From: a virus
Reading direction: 5' to 3' (one strand)
Virus record (IMG/VR): IMGVR_UViG_3300032397_000019
Coordinates: 1 to 50,206 of that record
Length of the DNA: 50,206 bases
In this document: one piece after another, positions 30,997 to 39,349 of the stretch
Layout of the letters: every line of letters begins with the position of its first letter
Numbering within the stretch: position 1 is the first letter of the stretch
Notes under the pieces: model-generated
What the model was told of the DNA's origin: nothing
Seen by the model: the letters and a program-made list of their open reading frames with translations, nothing else
Databases searched by the model: none
Program-made: the position numbers and the translations under genes

Positions 30997-31617
30997 ATGC
31001 CCGTGATCTCCATCAAGGACGCTGCGGCCTACTACGCGAAGGACGGGCCGCTCGCCAAGCAGATGCAGGGGGCGGCACTCAAGGGTCTGTACTCGGCGGT
31101 GCTGCGCGGGAAGCAGCTACTCGTGACGCGGGAGATCCCGAGCAAGACGCCACCGCCCGTAGACAAGGGCATCTACAAAGCGGGATGGCAGGTGGAGAAG
31201 CTGCCGAAGGGCGCGGCGCTCTACAACGCGGTGCCGTACGCTGCGGCCATCGAGGAGGGCGTGCCCGCGAGCAACGTGGTGCTCTCGTACAAGTTCCAGA
31301 CGATGCTCACGGAGTGGGTGATGCGACATGGCGGCGGACGCACGGCGGCACCGCTCGTCGCGGGCTCTGGTGGAGGTGGGCAGCGTCCGGCCGTGAACTA
31401 CACGGGCGTCGCGCGTGACCCTGCGGTGGCGCGTTTGCAGAGTGCGAACCCTGCGGCGTGGGCGAGCGCGGGAGCGATCATGCACGCGCTCAAGAAGCGC
31501 GGCATCTTCAACCGCGGTCGCGGACTACAGGTGCTCTCCATGTTCGCGAAGAACTCGATGCCTGCGGTCATCCGTGAGGAAGTGGAGAAGGCGATGCAGA
31601 AGGCGGTGGGCAAGTGA
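30997..31617 (+). CDS. HK97 gp10-like tail completion protein
   Basis: The 206-residue protein shows the HK97 gp10/neck pattern: a helix carrying AALKGLYSAVLRGKQLLVTREIP, then GIYKAGWQVEKLPKGAALYNAVPYAAAIEEGV (about 52-85), which matches the family's core of a Trp-containing strand followed by N.APYA..IE.G. A Gly-rich loop and a C-terminal helix follow (MFAKNSMPAVIREEVEKAMQKAVG). Such proteins form the connection between head and tail tube. AGGTGA precedes the ATG. It is coupled to the next gene by GTGA. Confidence 0.7.
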   Translation: MPVISIKDAAAYYAKDGPLAKQMQGAALKGLYSAVLRGKQLLVTREIPSKTPPPVDKGIYKAGWQVEKLPKGAALYNAVPYAAAIEEGVPASNVVLSYKFQTMLTEWVMRHGGGRTAAPLVAGSGGGGQRPAVNYTGVARDPAVARLQSANPAAWASAGAIMHALKKRGIFNRGRGLQVLSMFAKNSMPAVIREEVEKAMQKAVGK

Positions 31618-32621
31618 GCACGCGACGAGACGACCGCGTGGTGGCGCCTCCCCCTACGGTCACGGCGTCGCATCTCGACACGCCACCGCCGTCAGCGCCG
31701 TTGCCGAACATCGACGCGAGGACGCACGCGCTGCGGCGCTTCGCTCAGTGGCTCTCGTCGTTGCGGTACATGCGGACGATGAGACCGGGGCAGCCTGCGC
31801 AGGAGTTCGCCATCGAACCCGAGCGGGTGTTCATCGAGCAGCCCGACAGCGTGGAGAACTTGGCGATGCCCGCCATCGGCATCATCCCCGGTCGGGGTCA
31901 GTACCTCGTGCGCGGGCTCGGTGGCGCGGACGTGGACGACAGCACGTACGGCATCGCGGGACCGCACACGGCGCTGATGACACCGTACGACTACCAGGAG
32001 CCGATCACGGTGGAGGGATGGGGCTCGAAGATCAGCGAGCGTCGCAGCATCATCGCGGCCATCGAGGTCGCGATGGGGAGCTACGTGGGGTCCACGGACT
32101 TGCGGCTGGTGCTCCCCGAATACTTCGACAGCGTGGCCACCTTCACGCTCAACGAGCGGGAGAACGTGGACGACATCGAGATCGTGAGGGGGCGGCGGCG
32201 CGTGCATCTGTTCATCCAGATGACGGTGCCGGTCGTGGCGGTGGCGAAGGCCACGCCGATGCTTGGCCCGTACGTGCAGGCGACGGTGACGGAAGCGAAC
32301 GGGTTCTCGGTGGCGGGCGGGTACGCGGGACAGGCGGCGCTCACGGCGCGACTGGCGGAGTCAAGTGCCCGCGGCGGGGCTGCCGGGCTGGCGGTGTTTC
32401 GCCTCACGCCGGACCAGGCGCGGGTCGTGGCGCGGGCGGCTCGGGGGTTGACGGTGGCGCAGAGCATGGCGCTCACCGACGATTACCTGCTGGCGTTGGT
32501 GCAGGTAATGGCGGCCGAAGCGGGGAGTCTAGAGACCTGGACGGGGCGCCCCCCGTATTCCCCAGGCGACGTTCCTGCTCGCGCGTTTCTGCGGAGTTTG
32601 CATCGGGGTGGTGGTGCGTGA
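31614..32621 (+). CDS. Putative tail terminator/neck protein
   Basis: The 335-residue protein starts at a GTG overlapping the previous stop. The N-terminal 35 residues are Pro/Thr-rich; an alpha/beta domain follows (RRFAQWLSSLRYMRTMRPGQP ... IGIIPGRGQYLVRG ... QEPITVEGWGSKISERRSIIAAIEVAM). The helix/strand order and its place directly before the sheath agree with tail terminator proteins, though it is longer than usual. The C-terminal 90 residues hold a helical segment (RLTPDQARVVARAARGLTVAQSMALTDDYLLALVQVM). The name is inferred mainly from synteny. Confidence 0.55.
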   Translation: MSTRRDDRVVAPPPTVTASHLDTPPPSAPLPNIDARTHALRRFAQWLSSLRYMRTMRPGQPAQEFAIEPERVFIEQPDSVENLAMPAIGIIPGRGQYLVRGLGGADVDDSTYGIAGPHTALMTPYDYQEPITVEGWGSKISERRSIIAAIEVAMGSYVGSTDLRLVLPEYFDSVATFTLNERENVDDIEIVRGRRRVHLFIQMTVPVVAVAKATPMLGPYVQATVTEANGFSVAGGYAGQAALTARLAESSARGGAAGLAVFRLTPDQARVVARAARGLTVAQSMALTDDYLLALVQVMAAEAGSLETWTGRPPYSPGDVPARAFLRSLHRGGGA

Positions 32622-32654
32622 CACGATGCGAGGCGTCCCCTCGCAGGAGTTCCC

Positions 32655-35282
32655 ATGAGCGTCTTCATTCGTCGATTCACTTCGGACCCCGGTAACTCCA
32701 CGCTGCTCGACATCGAGAGCGTCAACATCCTCGACCTCGCGCCCCCTGGCGTGATCACGGGAGTCGGGAGCGGCACTGCGCTGCTCGTCGGGGAGTTCGA
32801 GAACGGTCCATTTGAGACGACGGAGGAAGTCACGAGCGGGACCGACCTCGTTCAGCGGTACGGAGGCTTCGGCTACACGTATGCGGGCGTAGTCGCCAAC
32901 AACCCGAGCGCGCGAGCGCGCAAGGCGGACGGCGCGCTGACCGCCGAATACTGGAACGGCAACGCTGCCATCGCGCTCAACAACAAGCGGTTCGCGCGTC
33001 TGCTCGTCTCGCGCGTTGACACGAGCGTTGGCGCAGTCGAGTTCACCCGGCAAGCGTCGGTGCTCGGCGCCTCGACTCCCACGTTCAGCCTCGTGCCGAA
33101 CGCGGTGTTCGCGTACTTCTACGGGACGCTGGGGGCAGCGTTCACGGTCGAGAGCAACACGTTCACGGCGGCTGCTGCCGTCTACACGACCGGGAACGGC
33201 GTCTATCCCAGCACGTTCGTCGGCGGCGAGACGATGGTGCTTACCATCGACCAGGGGACGCCACGACAGGTCGGGCCGATCACCGTCACCTTCTCCGCGA
33301 CGGATTCGACGCACGCGCAGGTAGTCGCGCGCATCAACGCAGCGGTGGGCTACACGTGCGCGGCGGTCGCGACGCTCACCACGACGTTCACGGGTCGAGT
33401 GCAGGGATCGACCGGGCGCGTGGCGATCATCTCGGCGAGCGCGCTTGTGCTCACCGCGCTCAACGCGGCCATCACGTCGGTCGCTGGAACGGGCAACGTC
33501 GGGGACATCACCGCCGTTACCGTCACGGAAGTGAACGCCGTGTGCAGCGTCACGGGCGTTGCGTTCGACCGCGACGCGAGTGGCGCGCTTCGGTTGCGCG
33601 CGACCGCGACCACGGTCACGCACGTCGGTGCGATGGACACCTCGGCGGTCTCGGCCATCCGCGCCACCGCGCTCGGGTTCGATACCGGGCCGGTGCAGAC
33701 CACGGTGACGCAGGTCGCGACCGGTGCGATGTCCGCGCAGCCTGACGGGTTCGCGGCGTATTCGCTCAACAGCGGCGCGTACCCGACCACGTTTGTTGGC
33801 GGCGAGACCTTGATCCTAGGAGTCGATGACGAGCCGACCGTCACGGTCACATTCCTCGTCGGCGACCAGAGCGATGTGCAGGTGGCGGCGCGCATCAATG
33901 CGGCGCTCGGGTTCACGTGCATGGTGGGGGCCACGACGTATCAGACCTTCACCGGGCGCTTGAATGGCGGACGGATTCGCGTCATCGGTGGGAGCGCGCT
34001 GGCGCTGGACGCCATATTCGGCGTCTTGCCCGGCGATGTGCCGATGACGTTCTCCGCGAACGCGAACTCCGCGCAGACGATTGCTGCGGGGACTCGCGTG
34101 CAGAACGTCGCGCAGAGCGCAACGTGGGTCACGATGCAAGACGTCTCTGTCCGCGCGACCGGGACGAACCCGCTCACGAGTGCGCTCGCCAGCGGGCCGT
34201 ACTCCGTGAAGGTTCGCCCCGCGACGGACGACGGCACCGGGGTTGCCGGTACGGCGTCCGGCGTGACGGTTCTCCCGGCACCCATCTCCGGCGCGTGCTT
34301 CACCGTGACCAACCCGGTCGCGCTGACGGTCGCGCTGACGGAGGCGCAGATTGACGCGAAGTATGTCGCGGCAATCGAGGCGACGAACTCCGTGGACACG
34401 GTAGCGTCGCAGGACAATCTGATTTGGGTAGCGCGACAATCGAACGCGGTACGCAACGCGCTTCGACAGGACGTGAACGACGCGAGTGCGAACGGGTGTC
34501 TCGGTCGCTCGGCGCAGATTCGCCCCCCGTTGTCCACGACGACGCGCGCGATGGCAACCGGAGCCGGAGCGCCCGGCGTCAACGCATACCGCGACGAGCG
34601 AGTGGACTACTGCTTCCCTGGCGTGCAGACGTACGTGGCGGCCATCGCGGCGCGCGGTCTCGCTGGTGGTGCGGGCTTCACGGCGGACGGCGTGATTGAC
34701 GTCGGCTCTGACGGGTTCCTGACGAGCATCTGTTCGCAGCTTGCGCCGGAGGAAAACCCAGGGCAGCAGACGACGTACGCGCGCGGGGCTCTCGGCATCG
34801 AGGCGAACAACCCCGATGTGCAGAACATGCAGATCGCGGACTACATCACGTTCCGTGCGAACGGCATCGCGGCTCCGCGCATGTCGGACGGCTCGATCAT
34901 TTTCCAGAGCGGCGTGACCTCGGTGAACCCGAGCATCTATCCGCAGTTCAGGAACATCGCGCGGCGGCGCATGGCCGATTACATTCAGGACTCGCTGGCC
35001 CTGCTTCTCAAGGGCTACGGGAAGAAGCTGAACACGCCGTCTCGGCGCGCGGGCGTCCTGTCAGTGACGCGCACGTTCATGGTGACGCTGCTTTCCCCCG
35101 GCAACGCGGCGGCGCAGCGCATCGATGGATTCAAGCTCGACCCGGTGGGTGGGAACACGCCGGAGACGCTGGCGCTGGGATTGTTCCGGCTCATCCTTAA
35201 CGTCCGCACGTTGTCGTCGCTCGACAGCATCGTGTTGCAGACGACGGTCGGGGAACAAGTAGACGTGAGCGAGGCGGCGTAA
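32655..35282 (+). CDS. Tail sheath protein, enlarged
   Basis: The 875-residue contractile sheath subunit has AGGAG 5 nt before its ATG. The N-terminus has the sheath opening: ESVNILDLAPPGVITGVGSGTALLVGEFENGPFE (about 17-55) and a RYGGFGY segment. The C-terminal part (about 755-870) carries the conserved end: YIQDSLALLLKGYGKKLNT, an FMVTLLSPGNAAAQRIDGF segment, and a final strand ETLALGLFRLILNVRTLSSLDSIVLQTTVG. Between them, about residues 150-500, is a large Thr/Val/Ala-rich beta region. It has a repeated motif YPSTFVGGETMVL (near 190) and YPTTFVGGETLIL (near 380), apparently two copies of an added surface domain. Many sheaths are 380-660 residues, so this one is large. Confidence 0.85.
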   Translation: MSVFIRRFTSDPGNSTLLDIESVNILDLAPPGVITGVGSGTALLVGEFENGPFETTEEVTSGTDLVQRYGGFGYTYAGVVANNPSARARKADGALTAEYWNGNAAIALNNKRFARLLVSRVDTSVGAVEFTRQASVLGASTPTFSLVPNAVFAYFYGTLGAAFTVESNTFTAAAAVYTTGNGVYPSTFVGGETMVLTIDQGTPRQVGPITVTFSATDSTHAQVVARINAAVGYTCAAVATLTTTFTGRVQGSTGRVAIISASALVLTALNAAITSVAGTGNVGDITAVTVTEVNAVCSVTGVAFDRDASGALRLRATATTVTHVGAMDTSAVSAIRATALGFDTGPVQTTVTQVATGAMSAQPDGFAAYSLNSGAYPTTFVGGETLILGVDDEPTVTVTFLVGDQSDVQVAARINAALGFTCMVGATTYQTFTGRLNGGRIRVIGGSALALDAIFGVLPGDVPMTFSANANSAQTIAAGTRVQNVAQSATWVTMQDVSVRATGTNPLTSALASGPYSVKVRPATDDGTGVAGTASGVTVLPAPISGACFTVTNPVALTVALTEAQIDAKYVAAIEATNSVDTVASQDNLIWVARQSNAVRNALRQDVNDASANGCLGRSAQIRPPLSTTTRAMATGAGAPGVNAYRDERVDYCFPGVQTYVAAIAARGLAGGAGFTADGVIDVGSDGFLTSICSQLAPEENPGQQTTYARGALGIEANNPDVQNMQIADYITFRANGIAAPRMSDGSIIFQSGVTSVNPSIYPQFRNIARRRMADYIQDSLALLLKGYGKKLNTPSRRAGVLSVTRTFMVTLLSPGNAAAQRIDGFKLDPVGGNTPETLALGLFRLILNVRTLSSLDSIVLQTTVGEQVDVSEAA

Positions 35283-35301
35283 GCCGCATCAGGAGCAGGA
35301 C

Positions 35302-35757
35302 ATGGCAAGCAATGATTCACGTCTAAGGGGCCAAGAAGTCGAGGTCAGGATCTCCCTCAACGGGAACCTGCAAGACACCATCACGGCCATCGCGTCGTTC
35401 GAGGAGACGTTCAAGCTGGAGAAGAAGGAGGACGGTTTCCTGGGCGAAGTCACCAACCGTTACGATCACATCTTCAACGGCATCGACGGCAAGTGCGAGT
35501 TCCAGGTGAACAGCGCGGACTGGATGACGTTCCAGAACGCGGTGAAGGCGCAGGCGCAGCGGAAGCAACCCGCGACGGTGATCAACCTCGTGCGGACAGA
35601 CTACTACTCAAGCGGACAGACGGCGGTGATCACCTACGCGAACTGCAAGTTCGGGGCGATGCCCACGAGTGTCGCGGGTCGCGGTGAGTTCGTGAAGGTG
35701 TCGCTGGACTTCTCGTGCAGCGACCGCGACGAGCAGATCACGTCGGTCGGCATCTAA
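35302..35757 (+). CDS. Tail tube protein
   Basis: The 151-residue protein follows the sheath by 19 nt with AGGAG before the ATG, the canonical sheath-tube order. It reads SRLRGQEVEVRISLNGNLQDTITAIASFEETFKLEKKEDGFLGEVTNRYDHIFNGIDGKCEFQV, the beta-barrel tube fold with the E-rich hairpin seen in P2 FII and T4 gp19 relatives. The core ends with GEFVKVSLDFSCSD. Hexamers of this subunit stack to form the inner tail tube around the tape measure protein. Confidence 0.8.
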   Translation: MASNDSRLRGQEVEVRISLNGNLQDTITAIASFEETFKLEKKEDGFLGEVTNRYDHIFNGIDGKCEFQVNSADWMTFQNAVKAQAQRKQPATVINLVRTDYYSSGQTAVITYANCKFGAMPTSVAGRGEFVKVSLDFSCSDRDEQITSVGI

Positions 35758-35880
35758 GACAACGCTGCGCGGGTGACGGCTCGCGCGGTGTAAAAAGGAT
35801 CGGCCAGAACGAGAGCCACGATGACGGTCGGGGCACCTCCCCTCGCGCTGGTCGGTCCTCTACTCGAACGGGAGGATACG

Positions 35881-36399
35881 ATGGAGGATACGAGACGACT
35901 GGTGGCGGACGAGACGGAGCCGGAGACGCAGATGGCGGTGGTGCCAGAGGAAGCGGCGACCCCGCGCCTCCCTGCGGCTGACGGGAGTGACGTGCCGGAG
36001 TGGGCAGTGGTGCCGAAGGACTTGCGGCCCCCGAAGGGGCGGCAAGTCATCTTCCTTCGCATCCCCGCGAAGATGACTGATGCACCCCTCAAGGGGGAGC
36101 GTCAGTGCATCGTGTGGACGCTCTCGGACGGCGACGAGAAGCTAGCTGCGGAGCGGTGTGAAGGGAAGGCCGGGCGCGCGTCTGCGGAGTACACGAAGCA
36201 GATGATTCGTTCGGTGGACGGTCACGTGGCGTCGTGGATGAAGGCTGGTGGCCCTGGGTCGCTGGACGAGTTCTGGCGCGAGATTGGCGGCAAGGGTCGC
36301 AACCTTCTGATGCGCGTCTACTCGCAGTTGCACCTCGCGGACGATGAGGAGCTTCGGGATTTTTTCGAGAACTGCATCGCTGTTCGCACGGTGGGCTGA
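35881..36399 (+). CDS. Tail assembly chaperone (G-like), frameshift upstream part
   Basis: The 172-residue protein lies between tube and tape measure, the place of the lambda G/GT type chaperones that bind the tape measure and recruit tube subunits. GGGAGG 5 nt before ATG 35881 decides the start; an ATG at 35821 in the same frame lacks this. The N-terminal 50 residues are acidic; a helical domain follows (about 60-165: RQVIFLRIPAKMTD ... LDEFWREIGGKGRNLLMRVYSQLHLADDEELRDFF). Near the end, GAT TTT TTC holds a slippery heptamer, and the next ORF lies in the -1 frame, so a 279-residue fusion is expected at low frequency. The two ORFs also overlap by TGATG. Confidence 0.75.
   Translation: MEDTRRLVADETEPETQMAVVPEEAATPRLPAADGSDVPEWAVVPKDLRPPKGRQVIFLRIPAKMTDAPLKGERQCIVWTLSDGDEKLAAERCEGKAGRASAEYTKQMIRSVDGHVASWMKAGGPGSLDEFWREIGGKGRNLLMRVYSQLHLADDEELRDFFENCIAVRTVG
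36360..36366 (+). other. Programmed -1 frameshift site TTTTTTC
   Basis: The heptamer T TTT TTC lies in the reading frame of the G-like gene as X XXY YYZ, 33 nt before its stop codon. Slippage by -1 continues in the frame of the next ORF, which is open from here to 36719. Slippery heptamers of the same form join the two chaperone products in other tailed phages. Confidence 0.7.
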
Positions 36400-36719
36400 T
36401 GCAGACGGCAGGCGGAGAGGTGCGCGACGCGGAGCAGATCCGAAAGGTGATTCGCAAGCTGGCGAACACCACCGGGGAGCCGCTCATCGACGTTCACTTC
36501 TCCGCTGTGTTGGACACCGTGCTCGACCCGGTAGAGCTAGAGCGGCAGCGCATCCGGCGACACGTGTTCCTGGCGCGGTTCGCCCGGCAGAGCTTGCTCG
36601 GGTGGGAGGACATTGAGGGGCGCGTGGTGCGGAAGTACGTGTCGGTGCTCGCGGAGTTCTTGCGCGAGGAGGGCGACGCGGTGAAGCAGGCTGCGCAGCG
36701 CGGGAGCGCGGAGGCGTAG
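36399..36719 (+). CDS. Tail assembly chaperone T-like extension
   Basis: The 106-codon ORF starts at an ATG overlapping the G-like stop, but is more likely expressed mainly as the C-terminal part of a -1 frameshift fusion. The frame stays open backwards to the slippery site at 36360, adding 11 codons before this ATG. The sequence is helical (AEQIRKVIRKLANTT, PVELERQRIRRHVFLARFARQSLLGWEDIEGRVVRKYVSVLAEFL). This helix-rich composition fits a T domain that binds tube subunits. A GGAGG near its end belongs to the tape measure start. Confidence 0.7.
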   Translation: MQTAGGEVRDAEQIRKVIRKLANTTGEPLIDVHFSAVLDTVLDPVELERQRIRRHVFLARFARQSLLGWEDIEGRVVRKYVSVLAEFLREEGDAVKQAAQRGSAEA

Positions 36720-36722
36720 CCG

Positions 36723-38720
36723 ATGGCGAAGACTGAGATCCGCGCAGAGTTCAAGCTCGACGACATGGCGAGCGCGTCGCTATCGAAGATTCAGGGGGGC
36801 TTCGGGAAGCTGACGGGAACGATCAACAACGCAACGTCATCACTCGGGGACTTCCTCAAGCAGACGGCGGCGGTGGCCATCGGCGTGAACCTCGGGAACA
36901 TCATGGGGTCGATGAAGGACGTGGCGACCTCCGCATTCCGTTCCGCGGTGGACGCGGACATGCAGATGCGCGCGCTGACGCGGACGATGGAGGGGCTGTC
37001 GAGCACGCGGGGGCGGAGCCTGTCGAGCTTCCAGAACGAAGCGAAGGGCGTGTACTCGGCGCTCTCGGACATCGCGCGGGTGTCGGGCGTGGCGCGCGGG
37101 GAGATCGTGAAAGCGTTTCAGGACGCAGGCGCGAACACGGTGCTGACCGGCGCGAAGCTGACGGAGTTCGTGGGCAAGGCTGCGCTCATCTCGCGGGGCA
37201 TGGGCATCCCGGTGCAGGAGATCACGGCGGGCTTCGAGTCGCTGCGGAAGAACATGGTGGACGCGAGCAACCCGCTCGTCGCGCTGGTGAAGCAAGCGAA
37301 CCTGATGCGCGGGCACAGCGAGCGCATCGCGATGAAGATGCAGATGATGGGACGGGGCGGGATGATTCGGCTGGCCGAGAAGGCGATGGGGATCATGGCG
37401 GAGCGCGCCAAGAGCATCCCGCTGACGTTCGACGAGATGGGCGCGCAGCTTGGGGACATGAAGGACGACATGCTGAAGCTCATCGGGGGGCCGATGGTGA
37501 ACACGTTGCGTCCGCTGTTCGAGCGGTTCACGGGGTACGTGACAACGAACCGCGGGGCCATCGCGGCGTACGCGGAGACGATGGGGAAGCAGGCGGGCGT
37601 CTGGATTGAACGCGCCACGAAGGCGGCGCAGGAGGGCTTCGGGTATCTCCGCTCGCATGCGCAGGAGATCGGGCAAGCGGTGGAGCGCGCGTTCGACTAC
37701 GCGAAAAGCATTTTCCAGTGGATGCTCGACCACAAGCTAGCCATCGGCGGTGCGATGGTTGCGTCGAAGGTCGCGCCGATGGCGGGCAGCGCAATCGGTG
37801 GTGCGATGGCGCTTGGCAAGGCGCTGCAAGGGCTTTCGAGCGTCGGCCTTCCCGGTCTCGGGGTAGCAGCGGGAGGCGCGGCCACGGGGCTGCTAGGCAT
37901 GACGGTGGCGCTCGGTGCGTTCGCGCTGATGGTGGGCGGGCTCGGGCTCGCATTCGATCAAGCGCGCAAGCTGGTGAGCGAGTGGAAGCCTGCGGGGAGC
38001 GAGGACCAGAAGGCGCGCGAGGGCGCGCTCACCGGAGTCGCTGCGGACTTCACGGTGTGGGACGACAAGCAGCAGAAGGCGTTCACGGTGCTGCGGCAGA
38101 AGATCGTGGATGGCGCGCTGGCGATGGGGCAGAACTCGCGCGTCGCGGGCGAGGCAGCGGACGCGGCGTACAAGCAACACGTCGCGCTCGCCAACGCGAC
38201 GCGGGGGATGCAGGAGGCGTCGAAGATCGCGCAGGGCATCCCGGCAGACATCGGGAGCATGGCGGAGGGTGCGGCGCTGGACGCTGCGATTCAGGCGCAG
38301 GTGGGAGCGAGCCGCGCGTTCACGGAGTCGTTCAACGCCATCGGGCTGTCGGGTAACAAGGCGGCGCAGATGGCGGCGGTGGAGATCCTGCGCGGCAACA
38401 AGTCGCTGCAAGAGTCGCTGCTCAAGACCGGGACGGAGATGGGGCTGTCCCTGGACAAGCTGGCGGAGATCGTGGGCGACAAGCTCGGGGACTTCGGGGA
38501 CAAGCTCAAGAAGCAGGCGGGGCTCGACGAGCAGGCGAAGGCGACGGAGGGGAAGGGGGCGGTGCCGACGCAGGTGTTCAACGGCGGGCAGACGTTCCAG
38601 ATCAAGCAGGATTTCCGCGACCAAGACCCTGACCGCATCGCGGTCATCTTCCAGCGGGACATCGCGCGAGCAGCAGAGAACCGCCTACAGGGCGGGACGG
38701 GCGGAGCCTTCGGGGCGTAG
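36723..38720 (+). CDS. Tape measure protein
   Basis: The 665-residue, mostly helical protein sets tail length. The N-terminus (AEFKLDDMASASLSKIQGGFGKLTGTINNATSSLGDFLKQT) is the usual tape-measure opening. A segment AMVASKVAPMAGSAIGGAMALGKAL (about 343-367), with GLLGMTVALGAFALMVGGLGLAF (about 388-410), forms long hydrophobic helices that could insert in the host membrane during ejection. The C-terminal third is Ala/Gln-rich coiled coil ending VFNGGQTFQIKQDFRDQDPDRIAVIFQRD, a pattern seen at tape-measure ends in baseplate contact. By the rule of about 1.5 angstrom per residue the tail would be near 100 nm. Confidence 0.85.
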   Translation: MAKTEIRAEFKLDDMASASLSKIQGGFGKLTGTINNATSSLGDFLKQTAAVAIGVNLGNIMGSMKDVATSAFRSAVDADMQMRALTRTMEGLSSTRGRSLSSFQNEAKGVYSALSDIARVSGVARGEIVKAFQDAGANTVLTGAKLTEFVGKAALISRGMGIPVQEITAGFESLRKNMVDASNPLVALVKQANLMRGHSERIAMKMQMMGRGGMIRLAEKAMGIMAERAKSIPLTFDEMGAQLGDMKDDMLKLIGGPMVNTLRPLFERFTGYVTTNRGAIAAYAETMGKQAGVWIERATKAAQEGFGYLRSHAQEIGQAVERAFDYAKSIFQWMLDHKLAIGGAMVASKVAPMAGSAIGGAMALGKALQGLSSVGLPGLGVAAGGAATGLLGMTVALGAFALMVGGLGLAFDQARKLVSEWKPAGSEDQKAREGALTGVAADFTVWDDKQQKAFTVLRQKIVDGALAMGQNSRVAGEAADAAYKQHVALANATRGMQEASKIAQGIPADIGSMAEGAALDAAIQAQVGASRAFTESFNAIGLSGNKAAQMAAVEILRGNKSLQESLLKTGTEMGLSLDKLAEIVGDKLGDFGDKLKKQAGLDEQAKATEGKGAVPTQVFNGGQTFQIKQDFRDQDPDRIAVIFQRDIARAAENRLQGGTGGAFGA

Positions 38721-38722
38721 TC

Positions 38723-38751
38723 TCGACAGGCGCACGGACACGCAGTACCCT
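38723..38751 (+). promoter_or_regulatory. Candidate promoter before the acidic RGG protein
   Basis: TCGACA (38723-38728) and TACCCT (38746-38751) are separated by exactly 17 nt; the -35 matches TTGACA at five of six bases. It lies immediately after the tape measure stop. The start at 38776 has GGAG before it, so this transcript would have a short leader. Confidence 0.5.
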
Positions 38752-38775
38752 AAACGCAACGGACTGGAGATTCAC

Positions 38776-39297
38776 ATGAAGATCGTCGTCATCGCAGACC
38801 CAGAGTCACTCCCCCCGGAACTGTCCGACAACCCGGACGTGGTGATCGTTCCGCCCGACGCGGTGGACGAAGCCACGATGGCGGCGCTCGATGCAGCGAG
38901 TGGCGGGCTGCTCGGCAGCGGCGAGGGCGCGCTGGAAGACTGGGCTGGTGAGGAGGAGAAAGAACCCGAGCACAGTGGCTCGGGTGAGGATGACGAGGAC
39001 GGCGGCGAGGGTCGCGGTGAGGACGACATCGCCGAAGGCGGCGAAGGTCGCGGCGAGGATGACGAGGAGAAGGGCGGCGAGGGTCGCGGTGAGGACGAGG
39101 ACGAGGACAAGAGCGGCGAAGGTCGGCGCGGTGGACGCGGTGGCAACCCGTTCGAGCGCGACGCGCGGCAGGACTCCGGCAGTGGTCGGCGCGCTGGTCG
39201 CGGTCGTGGCGACGACGAGGATGCGGACAAGGGCGGCAGCGGTCGCGGACGCAGCCCGCTCTCCGCGTGGATGACTTCGCTCGCTGGTCGGCGCTGA
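38776..39297 (+). CDS. Acidic, RGG-rich disordered protein
   Basis: The 173-residue protein has a short folded-looking N-terminus (KIVVIADPESLPPELSDNPDVVIVPPDAVDEATMAALDAA, with alternating strands and a helix). About 100 residues of Gly, Glu, Asp and Arg follow: an acidic GEGRGEDD unit repeated three or more times (about 75-115) and RGG-type segments (RRGGRGGNPF, GRGRGDDEDADKGGSGRGRS). The end SPLSAWMTSLAGRR is hydrophobic and basic. The mixed acidic and RGG character is uncommon in phage tail modules. It could bind nucleic acid or act as a flexible chaperone. Promoter and Shine-Dalgarno sequence are its own, separating it from the tape measure gene. Confidence 0.6.
   Translation: MKIVVIADPESLPPELSDNPDVVIVPPDAVDEATMAALDAASGGLLGSGEGALEDWAGEEEKEPEHSGSGEDDEDGGEGRGEDDIAEGGEGRGEDDEEKGGEGRGEDEDEDKSGEGRRGGRGGNPFERDARQDSGSGRRAGRGRGDDEDADKGGSGRGRSPLSAWMTSLAGRR
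39001..39130 (+). repeat. Imperfect tandem repeats encoding GEGRGED units
   Basis: A unit containing GGCGAGGGTCGCGGTGAGGA recurs at about 39004, 39044 and 39076 with substitutions, plus a shorter fourth copy near 39115. The repeats preserve the frame. Confidence 0.7.
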
Positions 39298-39349
39298 ACG
39301 TAGGGGGCGCGGCGGCGCGCTGAACGTGCCACCCTCGGGAGAGGACTGA

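Noticed and set aside
35821-35880. Earlier start for the tail chaperone
   Set aside because: GGGAGG precedes ATG 35881 at ideal spacing; the ATG at 35821 lacks any ribosome site.
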